A stretch of DNA of 64,000 nt. Source: an uncultured Lachnospiraceae bacterium (GTDB taxonomy: Bacteria > Bacillota > Clostridia > Lachnospirales > Lachnospiraceae). The DNA lies in NCBI GenBank assembly GCA_902781455.1, contig CACZJF010000012.1, positions 1 through 64,000 of the forward strand. Direction: 5' to 3'. Of this stretch, positions 15,459-24,040 are shown piece after piece (the first letter of the stretch is position 1; each line of letters begins with the position of its first letter). The position numbers were made by a program, and so were the translations under genes. A model generated the notes under the pieces. The model was given only the letters and a program-made list of their open reading frames with translations, made no database searches and was not told the origin of the DNA.

Positions 15459-17059
15459 CAGAATTTGGCGTAGATCGGATCGACGGGAAGATATCCCTGC
15501 CCGTAGGCGCCGAAGAGGACAATAAACAGAATTGCCACGATCCAGACGGCGGCATGAACGGCGATTCCCTTCTTCGCGATGCTTTCCCGGATCCTGACGC
15601 CCCGCTCCTGCAGAAGGGACAGGATGAAGATCATCACAAGGAAGAGCAGCAGGATCAGGTAATCCTTCTGGTCCATTCCGTAGGTGAACAGCGCATGGCT
15701 GTGCAGGGAGTCCAGCGTAAAGCTTGTGCCGATTTTTCTCAGCATGCCGACAGCTTCTCCCAGCGAGCGGGCACGGAAGATCAGCTCACCGACGCATACA
15801 AGCAGGAAGGTCCGGATGATCTGCAGGATGCGGTAGAGGAGATGATTCCGGTCAATATGAAGCTTCTGCGCCAGCCCAATGCTCAGCGGCAGGATCAGGC
15901 TGCCGGTTAAGATCAGGACAAAATGATAAAGCCCGAAGACGATATAATGCCATCCGGAGCCGTGCCAGAGCCCGTTGCAGACCCAGACGGCAAACAGAGC
16001 GATACTGCCGGAAACCAGCGGGCCATAGTGATTGCCGAAACGCCTGCGCGACCTGGAAGTGAGCTTCTTCATCGGTTTGCTCATCGAGACAGGATAGAAC
16101 AGATAATCCTTGAACCAGGTGCCCAGTGTGATATGCCATCTGGTCCAGAACTCGGAGATAGTCCGGGAGAAGAAGGGCCGACGGAAGTTTTCCGGCATGA
16201 TGATGCCGAAGATCTCACCGGTTCCGATGACCACATCCATGGTTCCGGAGAAATCCATATACAGCTGAATGGTGTAGCAGACAGCCGCAAGGCAGATCAC
16301 GAAACCATCATAGGCATCATAAGTGGTGAACACATTGTCAATCAGCAGGTTCAGCCGGTCCGCCGCCACCGTTTTCTTCATCAGGCCGTAGAGAATCCGT
16401 TCTGACCCCCGGACGAAATTCTCCCAGCGGATCTTCGGGACGTCCCAGAGCTGGGCGGCTGTATCCGAATAACGGCAGATCGGCCCTTCCATGATCTGCG
16501 GGAAAAAGCTGATAAAGAGTGCGAACCGGAACAGATTGCGGTCGGCCGGAATCTTCTGGTGATAGACATCGATCAGGTAGGAAGCGGCCTGCAGCGTATA
16601 GAAAGAAATCCCGATCGGAACCGCGAAGTTCGGGCTTTTCAGGGTGACCTGAATATGCAGGATCCGCAGCAGGGAATTGAGATTATCCGAGAAAAACGGA
16701 GAGTACTTCAATACCAGCAGGACGCCGATCTGCAGAAGGACGGCAAGGACGACAACACGCAGCAGCTTCGTGTGATAGCGGGAGCGGACTGCTTTTTTTT
16801 CACTCTTTTCACAGGCGGCAAGGGCCTGTTTCTGCGCATCCAGAATTTTGCCGATCCACAGACCGAAGGCATACACGGTCAGGGTTGCGGCAAGCAGATA
16901 GACGATCAGCTTACCGCTGACCGCCCAGAAAAATGCATAACTGAAGAACAGCAGCGTCACGCGGCGTGCTGTCTTTGGAAGCATCAGATAAAGTAAGATG
17001 CATAGCGGCAGAAGAATCAGAAGATACTCTACCGAAAAGTAGGAAGAAATGGAGAACAT
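15458..17059 (-). CDS. MBOAT O-acyltransferase, DltB/AlgI/PatA-like
   Basis: The 533-residue membrane protein has roughly ten or more hydrophobic segments. It carries the MBOAT signature: SFYTLQAASYLIDVY, FPQIMEGPI, MDFSGTMDVVIG, SEFWTRWHITLGTWFKDYLFYPV and NGLWHGSGWHYIVFGLYH with the conserved His. DltB and AlgI members move acyl groups from a carrier across the membrane onto surface polymers. It begins one base after the acyl carrier protein gene, so the carrier protein is its likely donor. The substrate is unknown, and no DltD gene is present. It is the last gene of a four-gene set. Confidence 0.9.
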   Translation of the reverse strand: MFSISSYFSVEYLLILLPLCILLYLMLPKTARRVTLLFFSYAFFWAVSGKLIVYLLAATLTVYAFGLWIGKILDAQKQALAACEKSEKKAVRSRYHTKLLRVVVLAVLLQIGVLLVLKYSPFFSDNLNSLLRILHIQVTLKSPNFAVPIGISFYTLQAASYLIDVYHQKIPADRNLFRFALFISFFPQIMEGPICRYSDTAAQLWDVPKIRWENFVRGSERILYGLMKKTVAADRLNLLIDNVFTTYDAYDGFVICLAAVCYTIQLYMDFSGTMDVVIGTGEIFGIIMPENFRRPFFSRTISEFWTRWHITLGTWFKDYLFYPVSMSKPMKKLTSRSRRRFGNHYGPLVSGSIALFAVWVCNGLWHGSGWHYIVFGLYHFVLILTGSLILPLSIGLAQKLHIDRNHLLYRILQIIRTFLLVCVGELIFRARSLGEAVGMLRKIGTSFTLDSLHSHALFTYGMDQKDYLILLLFLVMIFILSLLQERGVRIRESIAKKGIAVHAAVWIVAILFIVLFGAYGQGYLPVDPIYAKF

Positions 17060-17060
17060 A

Positions 17061-17288
17061 TCACTCTTCCATGAGACGGGTGATCAGATCCCACATCGCC
17101 TCAGCGGAGTTGAAGTTCGCCGGAACAATCTCAACCGCGGGGATGGTAATGTCAAACGCATCCTCCAGTTCGGAGATCAGAGCCAGCACAGTGAGAGAGT
17201 CAAGCAGATGATCGTCGATCAAAGCCGTCTCAGTGTGAAAGTCAACCTCCGGGTTCATTTCTTCCAAAATCTCGTAAAGCTGTTCCAT
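17061..17288 (-). CDS. Acyl carrier protein, DltC-like
   Basis: The 75-residue protein has the phosphopantetheine attachment site LLDSLTVLALISELEDAF, with Ser in DSL, and the acidic helices of carrier proteins. Its start (MEQLYEILEEMNPEVDF) and overall pattern resemble DltC more than AcpP. It lies between a PLP decarboxylase gene and an MBOAT gene, so it probably shuttles an aminoacyl-type group from the upstream ligase to the acyltransferase. Confidence 0.88.
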   Translation of the reverse strand: MEQLYEILEEMNPEVDFHTETALIDDHLLDSLTVLALISELEDAFDITIPAVEIVPANFNSAEAMWDLITRLMEE

Positions 17289-17332
17289 GATGATAATTCC
17301 TTTCTGTTTGTATCCTGCAAAAACCGCAGAGT

Positions 17333-18544
17333 TCAGACCGGATCAGCGCCGCCGTTCAGTACCCAGGTGGGTTCTGCGCCGCGAAGCAGCTCCGTCTCAC
17401 CATTTTCCTTCAGACACACAACCGCGGGGAGGTCTCTGCTCAGAAACAGGGAGATCCCTTCTGTCATGCTGTAAGCGCCTGTATTGCGGAAAATGAGAAG
17501 GTCGCCTGCCTTCAGGTCATGCAGGGGCAGTTTCTTCACAACCAGGTCATTGATCGTGCACAGCGAACCGCACAGGTTCCACTCCGGATCATCCGGCGCG
17601 GATTCTCTGGGCGGCCATAGTTCAAAGACCGGGTGCTTCATGGCCATAAACTGTCCGTAGTAGGCCAGATGGTGAATCCCGGAGTCCAGGATGGCGTAAT
17701 TTCCGGAATGATTGCGCTTCAGATCCGCGACCCGCGTGAGCAGGCTGCCGCACGAAGCCGTGATGCTCCGGCCCAGCTCCAGCATGATGGGAAGCTTGTT
17801 CCGCATCTGCGCAAGAAGCGAGGAAAACTCCTCCAGGTAAGCATCTTCATCAAAGTCCTCACCGCTGAAATACGCGACCGGGAATCCGGGGCCGTATTCC
17901 AGAAGCGGGATCTCGATCCCAAGCTCTGCACGGATCCTGTCCAGAAGATCGTCCAGCATGGAAAGCTCCCTGCGGTGTTTCTTCAGGGAGGTCTTCTGCG
18001 TGCCGGAGAAGAACTGGATGCCAGCAAGGGTCAGGAAGCTGCCTGACGCCAGAGGATCCTTGCCTGGGGCACTGATCCGCCGCAGAAGATCCAAAAGTTC
18101 CGCTTCCGACAGGCCAAACTGGTTGCCGCTGGTCAGACGCGGCAGTAGCCGGATGGGTTTTCCGTATTCTCTGGAAAGCGATGAGAGCAGTTCAAACTGC
18201 CGCACGGACTCCACGGTCAGGATGCCGTCGCACAGGCCATGCGTAAAGGCATACCGCATGGAAGGCTCATCCTTGTAGACCCCGGAGAGTACGAACTGCG
18301 CGGCAGGGATGCCCTGCTTCTCACAGATGTACATCTCACCGGGCGAGCAGATCTCAAAGCGGTCCACACAGCCTTGCAGGAAGCGGCCTAAAAAAGGATT
18401 CGCCTTCACGGCAAAGCAAAGCCCGGTTTCCTTCGGCAAGTGAGCACGAAGATACTGCACCCTTTCCTTTAACAGACGCTCTTCGAAAACATACAGCGGC
18501 GTCGGACAGCTGTCAAGAAGGTTTCTGATATCCTGTTGATTCAT
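17333..18544 (-). CDS. PLP fold-type III decarboxylase (DAP/ornithine decarboxylase-like, possibly BtrK-like)
   Basis: The 403-residue protein has the alanine-racemase-fold barrel and C-terminal beta domain of diaminopimelate/ornithine decarboxylases. FAVKANPF carries the PLP Lys, followed by EICSPGEM, a Gly-rich GPGFPVAYF, ELGRSI, the catalytic-Cys region CGSLCTINDLV and GAYSMTEG. Being between an adenylating ligase and a carrier protein, it resembles BtrK, which decarboxylates an amino acid tethered to a carrier protein in butirosin synthesis. That role is inference; it could act on a free amino acid. ATG 18544 was chosen because AGGTG precedes it; a GTG at 18553 is possible. Confidence 0.82.
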   Translation of the reverse strand: MNQQDIRNLLDSCPTPLYVFEERLLKERVQYLRAHLPKETGLCFAVKANPFLGRFLQGCVDRFEICSPGEMYICEKQGIPAAQFVLSGVYKDEPSMRYAFTHGLCDGILTVESVRQFELLSSLSREYGKPIRLLPRLTSGNQFGLSEAELLDLLRRISAPGKDPLASGSFLTLAGIQFFSGTQKTSLKKHRRELSMLDDLLDRIRAELGIEIPLLEYGPGFPVAYFSGEDFDEDAYLEEFSSLLAQMRNKLPIMLELGRSITASCGSLLTRVADLKRNHSGNYAILDSGIHHLAYYGQFMAMKHPVFELWPPRESAPDDPEWNLCGSLCTINDLVVKKLPLHDLKAGDLLIFRNTGAYSMTEGISLFLSRDLPAVVCLKENGETELLRGAEPTWVLNGGADPV

Positions 18545-18562
18545 ATGGTTCACCTGTTTGTT

Positions 18563-18612
18563 CCAGTCTGCCGCCGGCAGACTGGCCGCGCTGCGTTCGG
18601 CACCTTCGATGG
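18563..18612 (-). repeat. Palindromic intergenic repeat, family 3, copy 2
   Basis: It lies in the 93-base gap between the ligase and decarboxylase genes. A 10-bp palindrome (CCAGTCTGCC / GGCAGACTGG, loop GCC) is followed by CCGCGCTGCGTTCGGCACCTTCG-like sequence. On the minus strand its GAAGGTGC...GCAGCGCGGCC part aligns with the copy at 7580-7640, while the palindrome arms are unrelated. It would form a hairpin in the operon mRNA. Confidence 0.5.
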
Positions 18613-18637
18613 AGTTGTCGATTGCAGATTGCGTTGC

Positions 18638-20155
18638 TCAGCTGCGTTTCTTCCCAAGCGTCTCTCTGAGCGCTTTGCGGTCGATCTTGCCGCGGCCTGT
18701 GACCGGCAGCGACTCCAGCTGGTGGAGATAGCCAGGGACCATAAAGACCGGAAGCTGCTCCTTCAGCATCGTGGCCAGCTCTTTCCGTTCAATGGCGCCG
18801 CAGTAGAAACCATGCAGACGCTCTTTCTGCTCATCAAAGATGCAGCAGCTTCTCTCCACGCCCGGGATCTTGTTCATGGCAAGCTCAACCTCTGCCAGCT
18901 CAATGCGGTGTCCCAGATACTTGATCTGGTCATCCTTTCTTCCGCAGAAGAAGAGCTCTCCCTCCTCATTATAACGGCCGAGATCTCCGGTGCAGTAGAT
19001 CAGGGAAGAATACTCCGGTGTGCGGGGATCATCCCGGAACCGTTCACGGGACTGCTCCTTCATATTCCAGTAGCCAAGTCCGACCGCGGTTCCCCTGACA
19101 CAGAGTTCTCCCGTCACGCCAGGCGTGGTGATCTCGTGATCCTGCTCATCCAGAAGGAAGGTTTCTTCATTCTGGAAGGAGCGTCCGATCGGAATCCCGT
19201 CCGTATAATCCCGCGACCGGTCAATCTCATGCCAGGTACAGTTGCAGGTAATCTCCGTCGGTCCGTACAGATTGATAAACCGTGTATCCGGAAGATGCCC
19301 CATCCAGTCGTTCAGCCGCTTCAGCGGCATAACCTCGCCGCTGAACATGATCATACGGACTTTGTCCGGCACCTTGTAGTCCAGGCCGTGAAATGCGCTG
19401 ACCAGCGTCAGTGCGGAAACGGCCCAGATCATCACCGTCGTGTTCTGTTCGCACAGAAAATCCAGCAGCGGGGCCGGTGTCGTGAACAGCGGTCTGGGAA
19501 CCAGCACCAGCCTGGCGCCGGTCAGCATGGCGCTGTAGATATCCTTCACGGAGACATCGAAGTCAAAGGGTGCCTGGTTCGCTATGACGTCGTCCTCCCG
19601 GATGCCAAACTGGCGGACAAAGACACCGATAAAATCGATGACTGAGCGGTGACAGATCAGCACCCCCTTCGGCACACCTGTCGAGCCTGAGGTAAAGTTC
19701 ATATAGAGCGGATCTGTGTCCAGATGGAGCTCGCGTACTTTACGAAGACCGTCCGGATCCGGTTCCTGCTTCTGAAGAGATTCGATCTCCAGAATCGGGC
19801 TGGACGTGAACACTTCCTTAGCCTGCGCCAGATGCTCCCGGTCCGTCACAACAGGCGCCGCGCCCAGAACCTGCTGTATCTGCAGATGACGCTGGGACGG
19901 CAGCATGGGGTCAATCAGTGTATAGAAGGCTCCCGCGTAGACGATACCGAAAAACGCCGTCAGCGTGTCCGCGTTCTTTTCCATGAAAACGATCACAGGC
20001 TTTCTTCTTTCGGCATAGCGCAGAAGGCCGCTTCCTGTGCGGCGGCACAGATCAAGAAATCCGGCGCGGCTGTACGCCCTCCGATCATCGCATACAGCGA
20101 TCGGATCCGGATTCTTTCCGGCGGAAGTCTCCAGATATTCCAGTACATTGATCAT
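18638..20155 (-). CDS. Stand-alone amino-acid adenylating ligase, DltA-like
   Basis: The ~505-residue AMP-forming ligase has NFTSGSTGVPKG (ATP loop), APFDFDVSVKDIYSAM (substrate pocket, with the Asp that binds an alpha-amino group in many A domains), LYGPTEITCN, YCTGDLGRYNEEGEL, GRKDDQIKYLGHRIEL and the C-terminal Lys in GRGKIDRKAL. It should activate an amino acid with ATP and load the DltC-like carrier. It is the first gene of the ligase-decarboxylase-carrier-MBOAT set. ATG 20155 follows GGAG with good spacing; an ATG at 20182 is also in frame. The amino acid used cannot be read with confidence. Confidence 0.88.
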   Translation of the reverse strand: MINVLEYLETSAGKNPDPIAVCDDRRAYSRAGFLDLCRRTGSGLLRYAERRKPVIVFMEKNADTLTAFFGIVYAGAFYTLIDPMLPSQRHLQIQQVLGAAPVVTDREHLAQAKEVFTSSPILEIESLQKQEPDPDGLRKVRELHLDTDPLYMNFTSGSTGVPKGVLICHRSVIDFIGVFVRQFGIREDDVIANQAPFDFDVSVKDIYSAMLTGARLVLVPRPLFTTPAPLLDFLCEQNTTVMIWAVSALTLVSAFHGLDYKVPDKVRMIMFSGEVMPLKRLNDWMGHLPDTRFINLYGPTEITCNCTWHEIDRSRDYTDGIPIGRSFQNEETFLLDEQDHEITTPGVTGELCVRGTAVGLGYWNMKEQSRERFRDDPRTPEYSSLIYCTGDLGRYNEEGELFFCGRKDDQIKYLGHRIELAEVELAMNKIPGVERSCCIFDEQKERLHGFYCGAIERKELATMLKEQLPVFMVPGYLHQLESLPVTGRGKIDRKALRETLGKKRS

Positions 20156-20182
20156 AGCATTCTCCATCTGAGCATTTATCAT

Positions 20183-20469
20183 GAGTAATACTATACCACG
20201 TTTTCAGCGATTGAGGGGAAAGGGCTTGATTTTTCGGGATATGCGGTCTTTGAAAACTGGCTGGCGTATTTTTGTGAGGCTTCAGTCATGGGAGGTTCAC
20301 GTGACATGAAGTTCAGGAAGAATAAAAGTGGAATAAAATAACCATAAAATCCACCCGAACTGCCATAAATGGTACTTTAAGTGTATATTATGGTTTACAA
20401 AGTGGAAAATGTCTGGTATTATGGATTCTGGAAACAGGTTGAACAGGCAGATCTTTTGCGGAGGTGGCT
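20183..20469. other. Divergent intergenic region upstream of the ligase and the HTH-Uma2 gene
   Basis: It carries the promoter of the plus-strand gene. On the minus strand there is a TATAGT (20190-20195) just before the ligase, but without a clear -35 box. The middle part is AT-rich; I see no gene in it. Confidence 0.5.
20394..20422 (+). promoter_or_regulatory. Promoter of the HTH-Uma2 gene
   Basis: TTTACA (20394-20399) and TATTAT (20417-20422) with 17-base spacing, about 50 bases before the start codon. Confidence 0.7.
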
Positions 20470-21282
20470 ATGACGATCAGTGAGATGAAACAACGGAAGC
20501 AGGAGATGGGGTATTCCTATGCATTGATCTCTGAGAGGTCAGGCGTTCCTATATCTACGATTCAGAAGATCTTTCATGGAGAAACCGTATCTCCAAGGTA
20601 TGAAACGCTGCAGGCACTGGAGAAAGCGCTGAAGGAATCCGTGGATGCGCAGCCGGCGCTTGTGCGGGAAACACCGCTCCGGTATCGGGCAGATTCTGAC
20701 GGTCCGGAGGATGAGAAGTATCCCAGACAGGGAAGCTACACGATAGAGGACTATTATGCCCTGCCGGATGACCAGAGGGTAGAGCTGATTGACGGCGTTT
20801 TCTATGATATGGCTTCGCCGGTATCGCTTCATCAGCTGATTGCAGGGGAAGTGTACAGACAGATCGCTAACTATATTCTTGACAATGGCGGGTCCTGTAC
20901 TGTGTTTATCGCTCCGCTGGATGTGCAGCTGGACTGTGACAACCGGACGATGGTACAGCCGGATGTGATGATACTCTGTGACGATGAGAAGAATACCAAC
21001 AAGAATATCTATGGGGCGCCGGATTTTATCCTTGAAGTGATATCGCCTTCCACGAAGCGCAAAGACTGCTTCCTGAAGCTACAGAAGTATATGGACGCCG
21101 GCGTCAGGGAATACTGGATACTGGACCCATACAAAGAGAAACTGATGATATACTTCTTTGAGGAGGATGCGTTTCCGCTTATCTGCGGGCTCGACAAACC
21201 GATTCCCGTGCGGATCTATCATGGCGAGCTGGCCATCGACCCGAAGCATATTATGGGGTATATAGCCCGAAGCCGGGAATGA
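20470..21282 (+). CDS. Helix-turn-helix + Uma2-type (DUF820) nuclease-like protein
   Basis: The 270-residue protein has an N-terminal Xre/Cro-type helix-turn-helix (about 1-60; ALISERSGVPISTIQKIFHG). A linker and a Uma2 domain (about 90-255) with PD-(D/E)xK-type core residues follow: RVELIDGVFYDMASP, VQPDVMILCD, DFILEVISPSTKRKD and YMDAGVREYWILDP. Uma2 proteins are abundant in cyanobacteria and some Firmicutes, and their true role is not settled. The HTH fusion suggests DNA targeting or self-regulation. GCGGAGG is five bases before the ATG. It has its own promoter. Confidence 0.85.
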   Translation: MTISEMKQRKQEMGYSYALISERSGVPISTIQKIFHGETVSPRYETLQALEKALKESVDAQPALVRETPLRYRADSDGPEDEKYPRQGSYTIEDYYALPDDQRVELIDGVFYDMASPVSLHQLIAGEVYRQIANYILDNGGSCTVFIAPLDVQLDCDNRTMVQPDVMILCDDEKNTNKNIYGAPDFILEVISPSTKRKDCFLKLQKYMDAGVREYWILDPYKEKLMIYFFEEDAFPLICGLDKPIPVRIYHGELAIDPKHIMGYIARSRE

Positions 21283-21300
21283 ACAGATAAGACGGGACTC

Positions 21301-21424
21301 GTTACAAGTCAGATCCCGGCCAGTTTCAGGGTGGACACAGGGATTCTGAGCGTAAACTTTTGGGGGTTGGAGCGAAGAATCCCTGTGTCTGCCGCAGGAG
21401 GCTGGCCGGGGTCTGACTTGTAAC
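21301..21424. repeat. Long double-stem hairpin element, family 2, copy A
   Basis: A 23-bp outer stem (21301-21323 with 21402-21424, one G-T pair) leads through an internal loop (11 and 13 bases) to a perfect 13-bp inner stem (21335-21347 with 21376-21388). The 28-base tip (21348-21375) is GAGCGTAAACTTTTGGGGG then TTGGAGCGA. Copy B at 29986-30100 has nearly the same tip but different stems. The orientation of any transcript is not known; coordinates are given in the + sense. The stretch 21283-21651 otherwise holds only the murA promoter and leader. Confidence 0.85.
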
Positions 21425-21463
21425 CGGGATTTCCTTCGCTCTTCATCGATATGATAAAATCAG

Positions 21464-21492
21464 TTTACAGATTTGTAAAAAGTGATTATAAT
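21464..21492 (+). promoter_or_regulatory. Promoter of murA
   Basis: TTTACA (21464-21469) and TATAAT (21487-21492) with 17-base spacing. The leader to the murA start would be about 150 bases. Confidence 0.8.
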
Positions 21493-21651
21493 ATGCAGGA
21501 CGAGCAGTTTATGCTGGTCCTGTTTGCTTACTCCTGACGGGAATATGGCCTGAAGCAAGGCCTGGGAGCGGGCATACAGACATGAGGGGGAGCGCCTCCG
21601 GGTTATTAAGGGATAGAACCGGAAGGTGGAATAATTAGTAACTGAAGAGGA

Positions 21652-22950
21652 ATGAGTATGGAACAGTATATCATCAGGGGTGGTACTCCTTTGCACGGCG
21701 AGGTGGAAATCGGCGGCGCAAAGAATGCAGCCCTGGGAATTCTTGCCGCGGCAATCATGACGGACGATGAGGTCCTGATTGAGAACCTGCCGGATGTCCG
21801 CGATGTGAATGTCATGCTGGAGGCGATGAGCCAGATCGGTGTGCATGTGGACCGGCTGACGCCGCATTCGGTGATGTTGTGCGGAGCTGATATCGGCGAC
21901 GTCAACATTGAATACGAATATATCAAAAAGATCCGTGCGAGTTATTATCTGCTTGGCGCTCTGCTTGGGAAGTACAAGAAAGCAGAAGTGCCGCTTCCCG
22001 GCGGCTGCAATATCGGCTCAAGACCGATCGACCTTCATCTGAAGGGATTTAAGGCGCTGGGAGCAAAGGTTTCCATCCGGAACGGCAGTATCTGCGCGCA
22101 GGCAGAGCATCTGAGAGGATGTCACCTGTTCCTGGATACGGTTTCCGTGGGAGCGACCATCAATATCATGATGGCAGCGGCGATGGCGGAAGGCCGTACC
22201 GTGATCGAGAACTGCGCGAAGGAACCGCATGTCGTTGATGTCGCAAACTTCCTGAACAGTATGGGAGCGAACATCAAGGGCGCCGGTACCGATGTGATCC
22301 GTATCGTTGGAGTTGAGAAGCTTCATATGACGGAATACTCGATCATTCCGGATCAGATCGAAGCGGGGACTTTCATGTTCGCGGCAGCGTGCACGGGCGG
22401 AGATGTTCTGGTGAAGAACGTGATTCCGAAGCATCTGGAGGCGACGATCTCCAAGCTGCTCGAGATTGGCTGTCGTGTGGAGGAATTCGACACGGAGGTG
22501 CGGGTGATCGGACCGAAGCGTCTGTCCTGTGCCAATGTCAAGACCCTGCCGTATCCCGGATATCCGACGGATATGCAGCCGCAGATCGGCGTTGCGCTTG
22601 CGATGGCGGAAGGCACTTCGATTGTGACGGAGTCAATCTTCGAGAACCGGTTCAAGTATCTGGACGAGCTGGCCCGTATGGGAGCGACATCCAAGGTGGA
22701 AGGCAATACCGCGATTATCTCCGGAACCGACAGACTGACAGGCGCGAGAATCAGTGCACCGGATCTGAGAGCTGGTGCGGCGCTCGTGATCGCAGGTCTT
22801 GCGGCGGAAGGCGTCACGACAATCGACGACATCGTCTATATCCAGAGAGGGTATGAGCAGTTTGATGAAAAGCTGCGGGGGATCGGCGCGAAGATCGAAT
22901 GCGTCAGTTCGCAGAGAGAAGCCCGCAAGTTTACATTGATGACGGGTTGA
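21652..22950 (+). CDS. murA: UDP-N-acetylglucosamine 1-carboxyvinyltransferase
   Basis: The 432-residue protein does the first committed step of peptidoglycan synthesis, moving enolpyruvate from PEP to UDP-GlcNAc. It shows the inside-out barrel of the EPSP-synthase family: GGAKNAALGILAA (start of domain 1, with the catalytic Lys-Asn), the active-site Cys in PLPGGCNIGSRPIDLH (the residue fosfomycin alkylates), VSVGATINIM, PDQIEAGTFM, PYPGYPTDMQPQ and DLRAGAALVIAGL. GAAGAGGA precedes ATG 21652; an ATG at 21658 is also possible. Many Firmicutes have two copies, and which one this is cannot be told here. Confidence 0.95.
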   Translation: MSMEQYIIRGGTPLHGEVEIGGAKNAALGILAAAIMTDDEVLIENLPDVRDVNVMLEAMSQIGVHVDRLTPHSVMLCGADIGDVNIEYEYIKKIRASYYLLGALLGKYKKAEVPLPGGCNIGSRPIDLHLKGFKALGAKVSIRNGSICAQAEHLRGCHLFLDTVSVGATINIMMAAAMAEGRTVIENCAKEPHVVDVANFLNSMGANIKGAGTDVIRIVGVEKLHMTEYSIIPDQIEAGTFMFAAACTGGDVLVKNVIPKHLEATISKLLEIGCRVEEFDTEVRVIGPKRLSCANVKTLPYPGYPTDMQPQIGVALAMAEGTSIVTESIFENRFKYLDELARMGATSKVEGNTAIISGTDRLTGARISAPDLRAGAALVIAGLAAEGVTTIDDIVYIQRGYEQFDEKLRGIGAKIECVSSQREARKFTLMTG

Positions 22951-22980
22951 ATTCAAAAACGGATTGGAAGTATTATGATC

Positions 22981-23010
22981 GGCCGGCAGGGATGCCGGCC
23001 GGTTTGTTGT
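22981..23010 (+). terminator. Probable terminator of murA
   Basis: GGCCGGCA-GGGA-TGCCGGCC (8-bp GC stem) is followed by GGTTTGTTG. The T-run is interrupted, so strength is uncertain. A second hairpin (CTGCTCTC-AGGA-GAGAGCAG, around 23066-23085) lies between it and the convergent rsmA gene. Confidence 0.5.
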
Positions 23011-23095
23011 CTGAGAAGCACTTTGCATGGTTCAGCAACACACGGTTTGATGCCGCGTGCTGCCTGCTCTCAGGAGAGAGCAGTGAAAGGAGCAA

Positions 23096-24040
23096 TCAGG
23101 TGCCCAGATGGTCGCTCAGAGAGACGAAGTCCGCGACCGACAGCTTCTCTCCGCGTATGGACGGACTGAAGCCGAGCTGCTCCAAAGCGTCTGCGATCTG
23201 TTCCTTTGAACAGGGAACCTGCGGACTGGACGACAGTGCATTGGTCAGGGTCTTGCGGCGCTGCCCGAAGGCGGCGCGTATGATGTGATCGAACAGCTCC
23301 TCATCCTGCGCTTTTACCGGCGGCTCTTCGTACAGCTCCATCGTCACGACTGCGCTGGTAACCTTCGGGTGCGGAATAAAGGAGGACGGCGGCACCAGTT
23401 CCACGATCTGCGGAGCGGAGTAGTACTGCACCGCAACGGAGAGCGAGCCGTAGTCTTTGCTGCCCGGCTGCGCGCACATCCGGTCCGCCACTTCCTTCTG
23501 CACCATGACCGTGATGGACTGCGCAGGGACCCTTTGCCGGAACAGATTCATCAGGATCGGCGTGGTGATGTAGTAGGGCAGGTTCGCGACGATCCGGAGC
23601 GGAGCCAGCGCAGCAGGCGCTGATGCAGGTTCCCGGGAAGCGTTAGCGCCGCTGATGCTGCCGGAATCTGTATTGCCGGTATTGACTCTGCCGGCGTGAT
23701 ACTGCTGCGCAAGCGAGACCAGATCTACCTTCAGTACATCTTCATTGATTACTGCCACGTTGTCGTAATCCCGAAGGGTATCTTCCAGAATGGGAATCAG
23801 CTTCTTATCGATTTCAATCGATACGACCTGATGGGCTGCGTCGGCCAGGAACTGTGTCAGGGTGCCGACGCCGGGACCGATCTCAAAGATGACATCGTCT
23901 TTGCCGACCTGCGCCGCTTCGAGGCTTCGGCGGATGACACCCTCGTCGATGAGGAAGTTCTGCCCGAACTTCTTGTGAAAATCGAAATCATATCTGGAGA
24001 TGGTCTCCAGCATGGTGCGGGGATCTGACAGCTTACTCAT
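23096..24040 (-). CDS. rsmA: 16S rRNA dimethyladenosine transferase RsmA (KsgA)
   Basis: The 314-residue enzyme dimethylates two adenines near the 3' end of 16S rRNA using SAM. Motifs: FGQNFLID, VIFEIGPGVGTLTQFL (SAM motif I), VVSIEID, the catalytic NLPYYITTPI and FGQRRKTLTNAL. Before NLPYY there is an insertion of about 35 residues rich in Ser, Gly, Ala and Asn (about 119-152), not usual for the family and probably a loop. The ATG at 24040 follows GGAG. It is downstream of metG on the same strand, separated by ~185 bases with inverted repeats. Confidence 0.93.
   Translation of the reverse strand: MSKLSDPRTMLETISRYDFDFHKKFGQNFLIDEGVIRRSLEAAQVGKDDVIFEIGPGVGTLTQFLADAAHQVVSIEIDKKLIPILEDTLRDYDNVAVINEDVLKVDLVSLAQQYHAGRVNTGNTDSGSISGANASREPASAPAALAPLRIVANLPYYITTPILMNLFRQRVPAQSITVMVQKEVADRMCAQPGSKDYGSLSVAVQYYSAPQIVELVPPSSFIPHPKVTSAVVTMELYEEPPVKAQDEELFDHIIRAAFGQRRKTLTNALSSSPQVPCSKEQIADALEQLGFSPSIRGEKLSVADFVSLSDHLGT

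Noticed and set aside
15458-20155. Standard dltABCD operon
   Set aside because: DltD is absent and a PLP decarboxylase is inserted, so the usual D-alanylation system does not explain the cluster.
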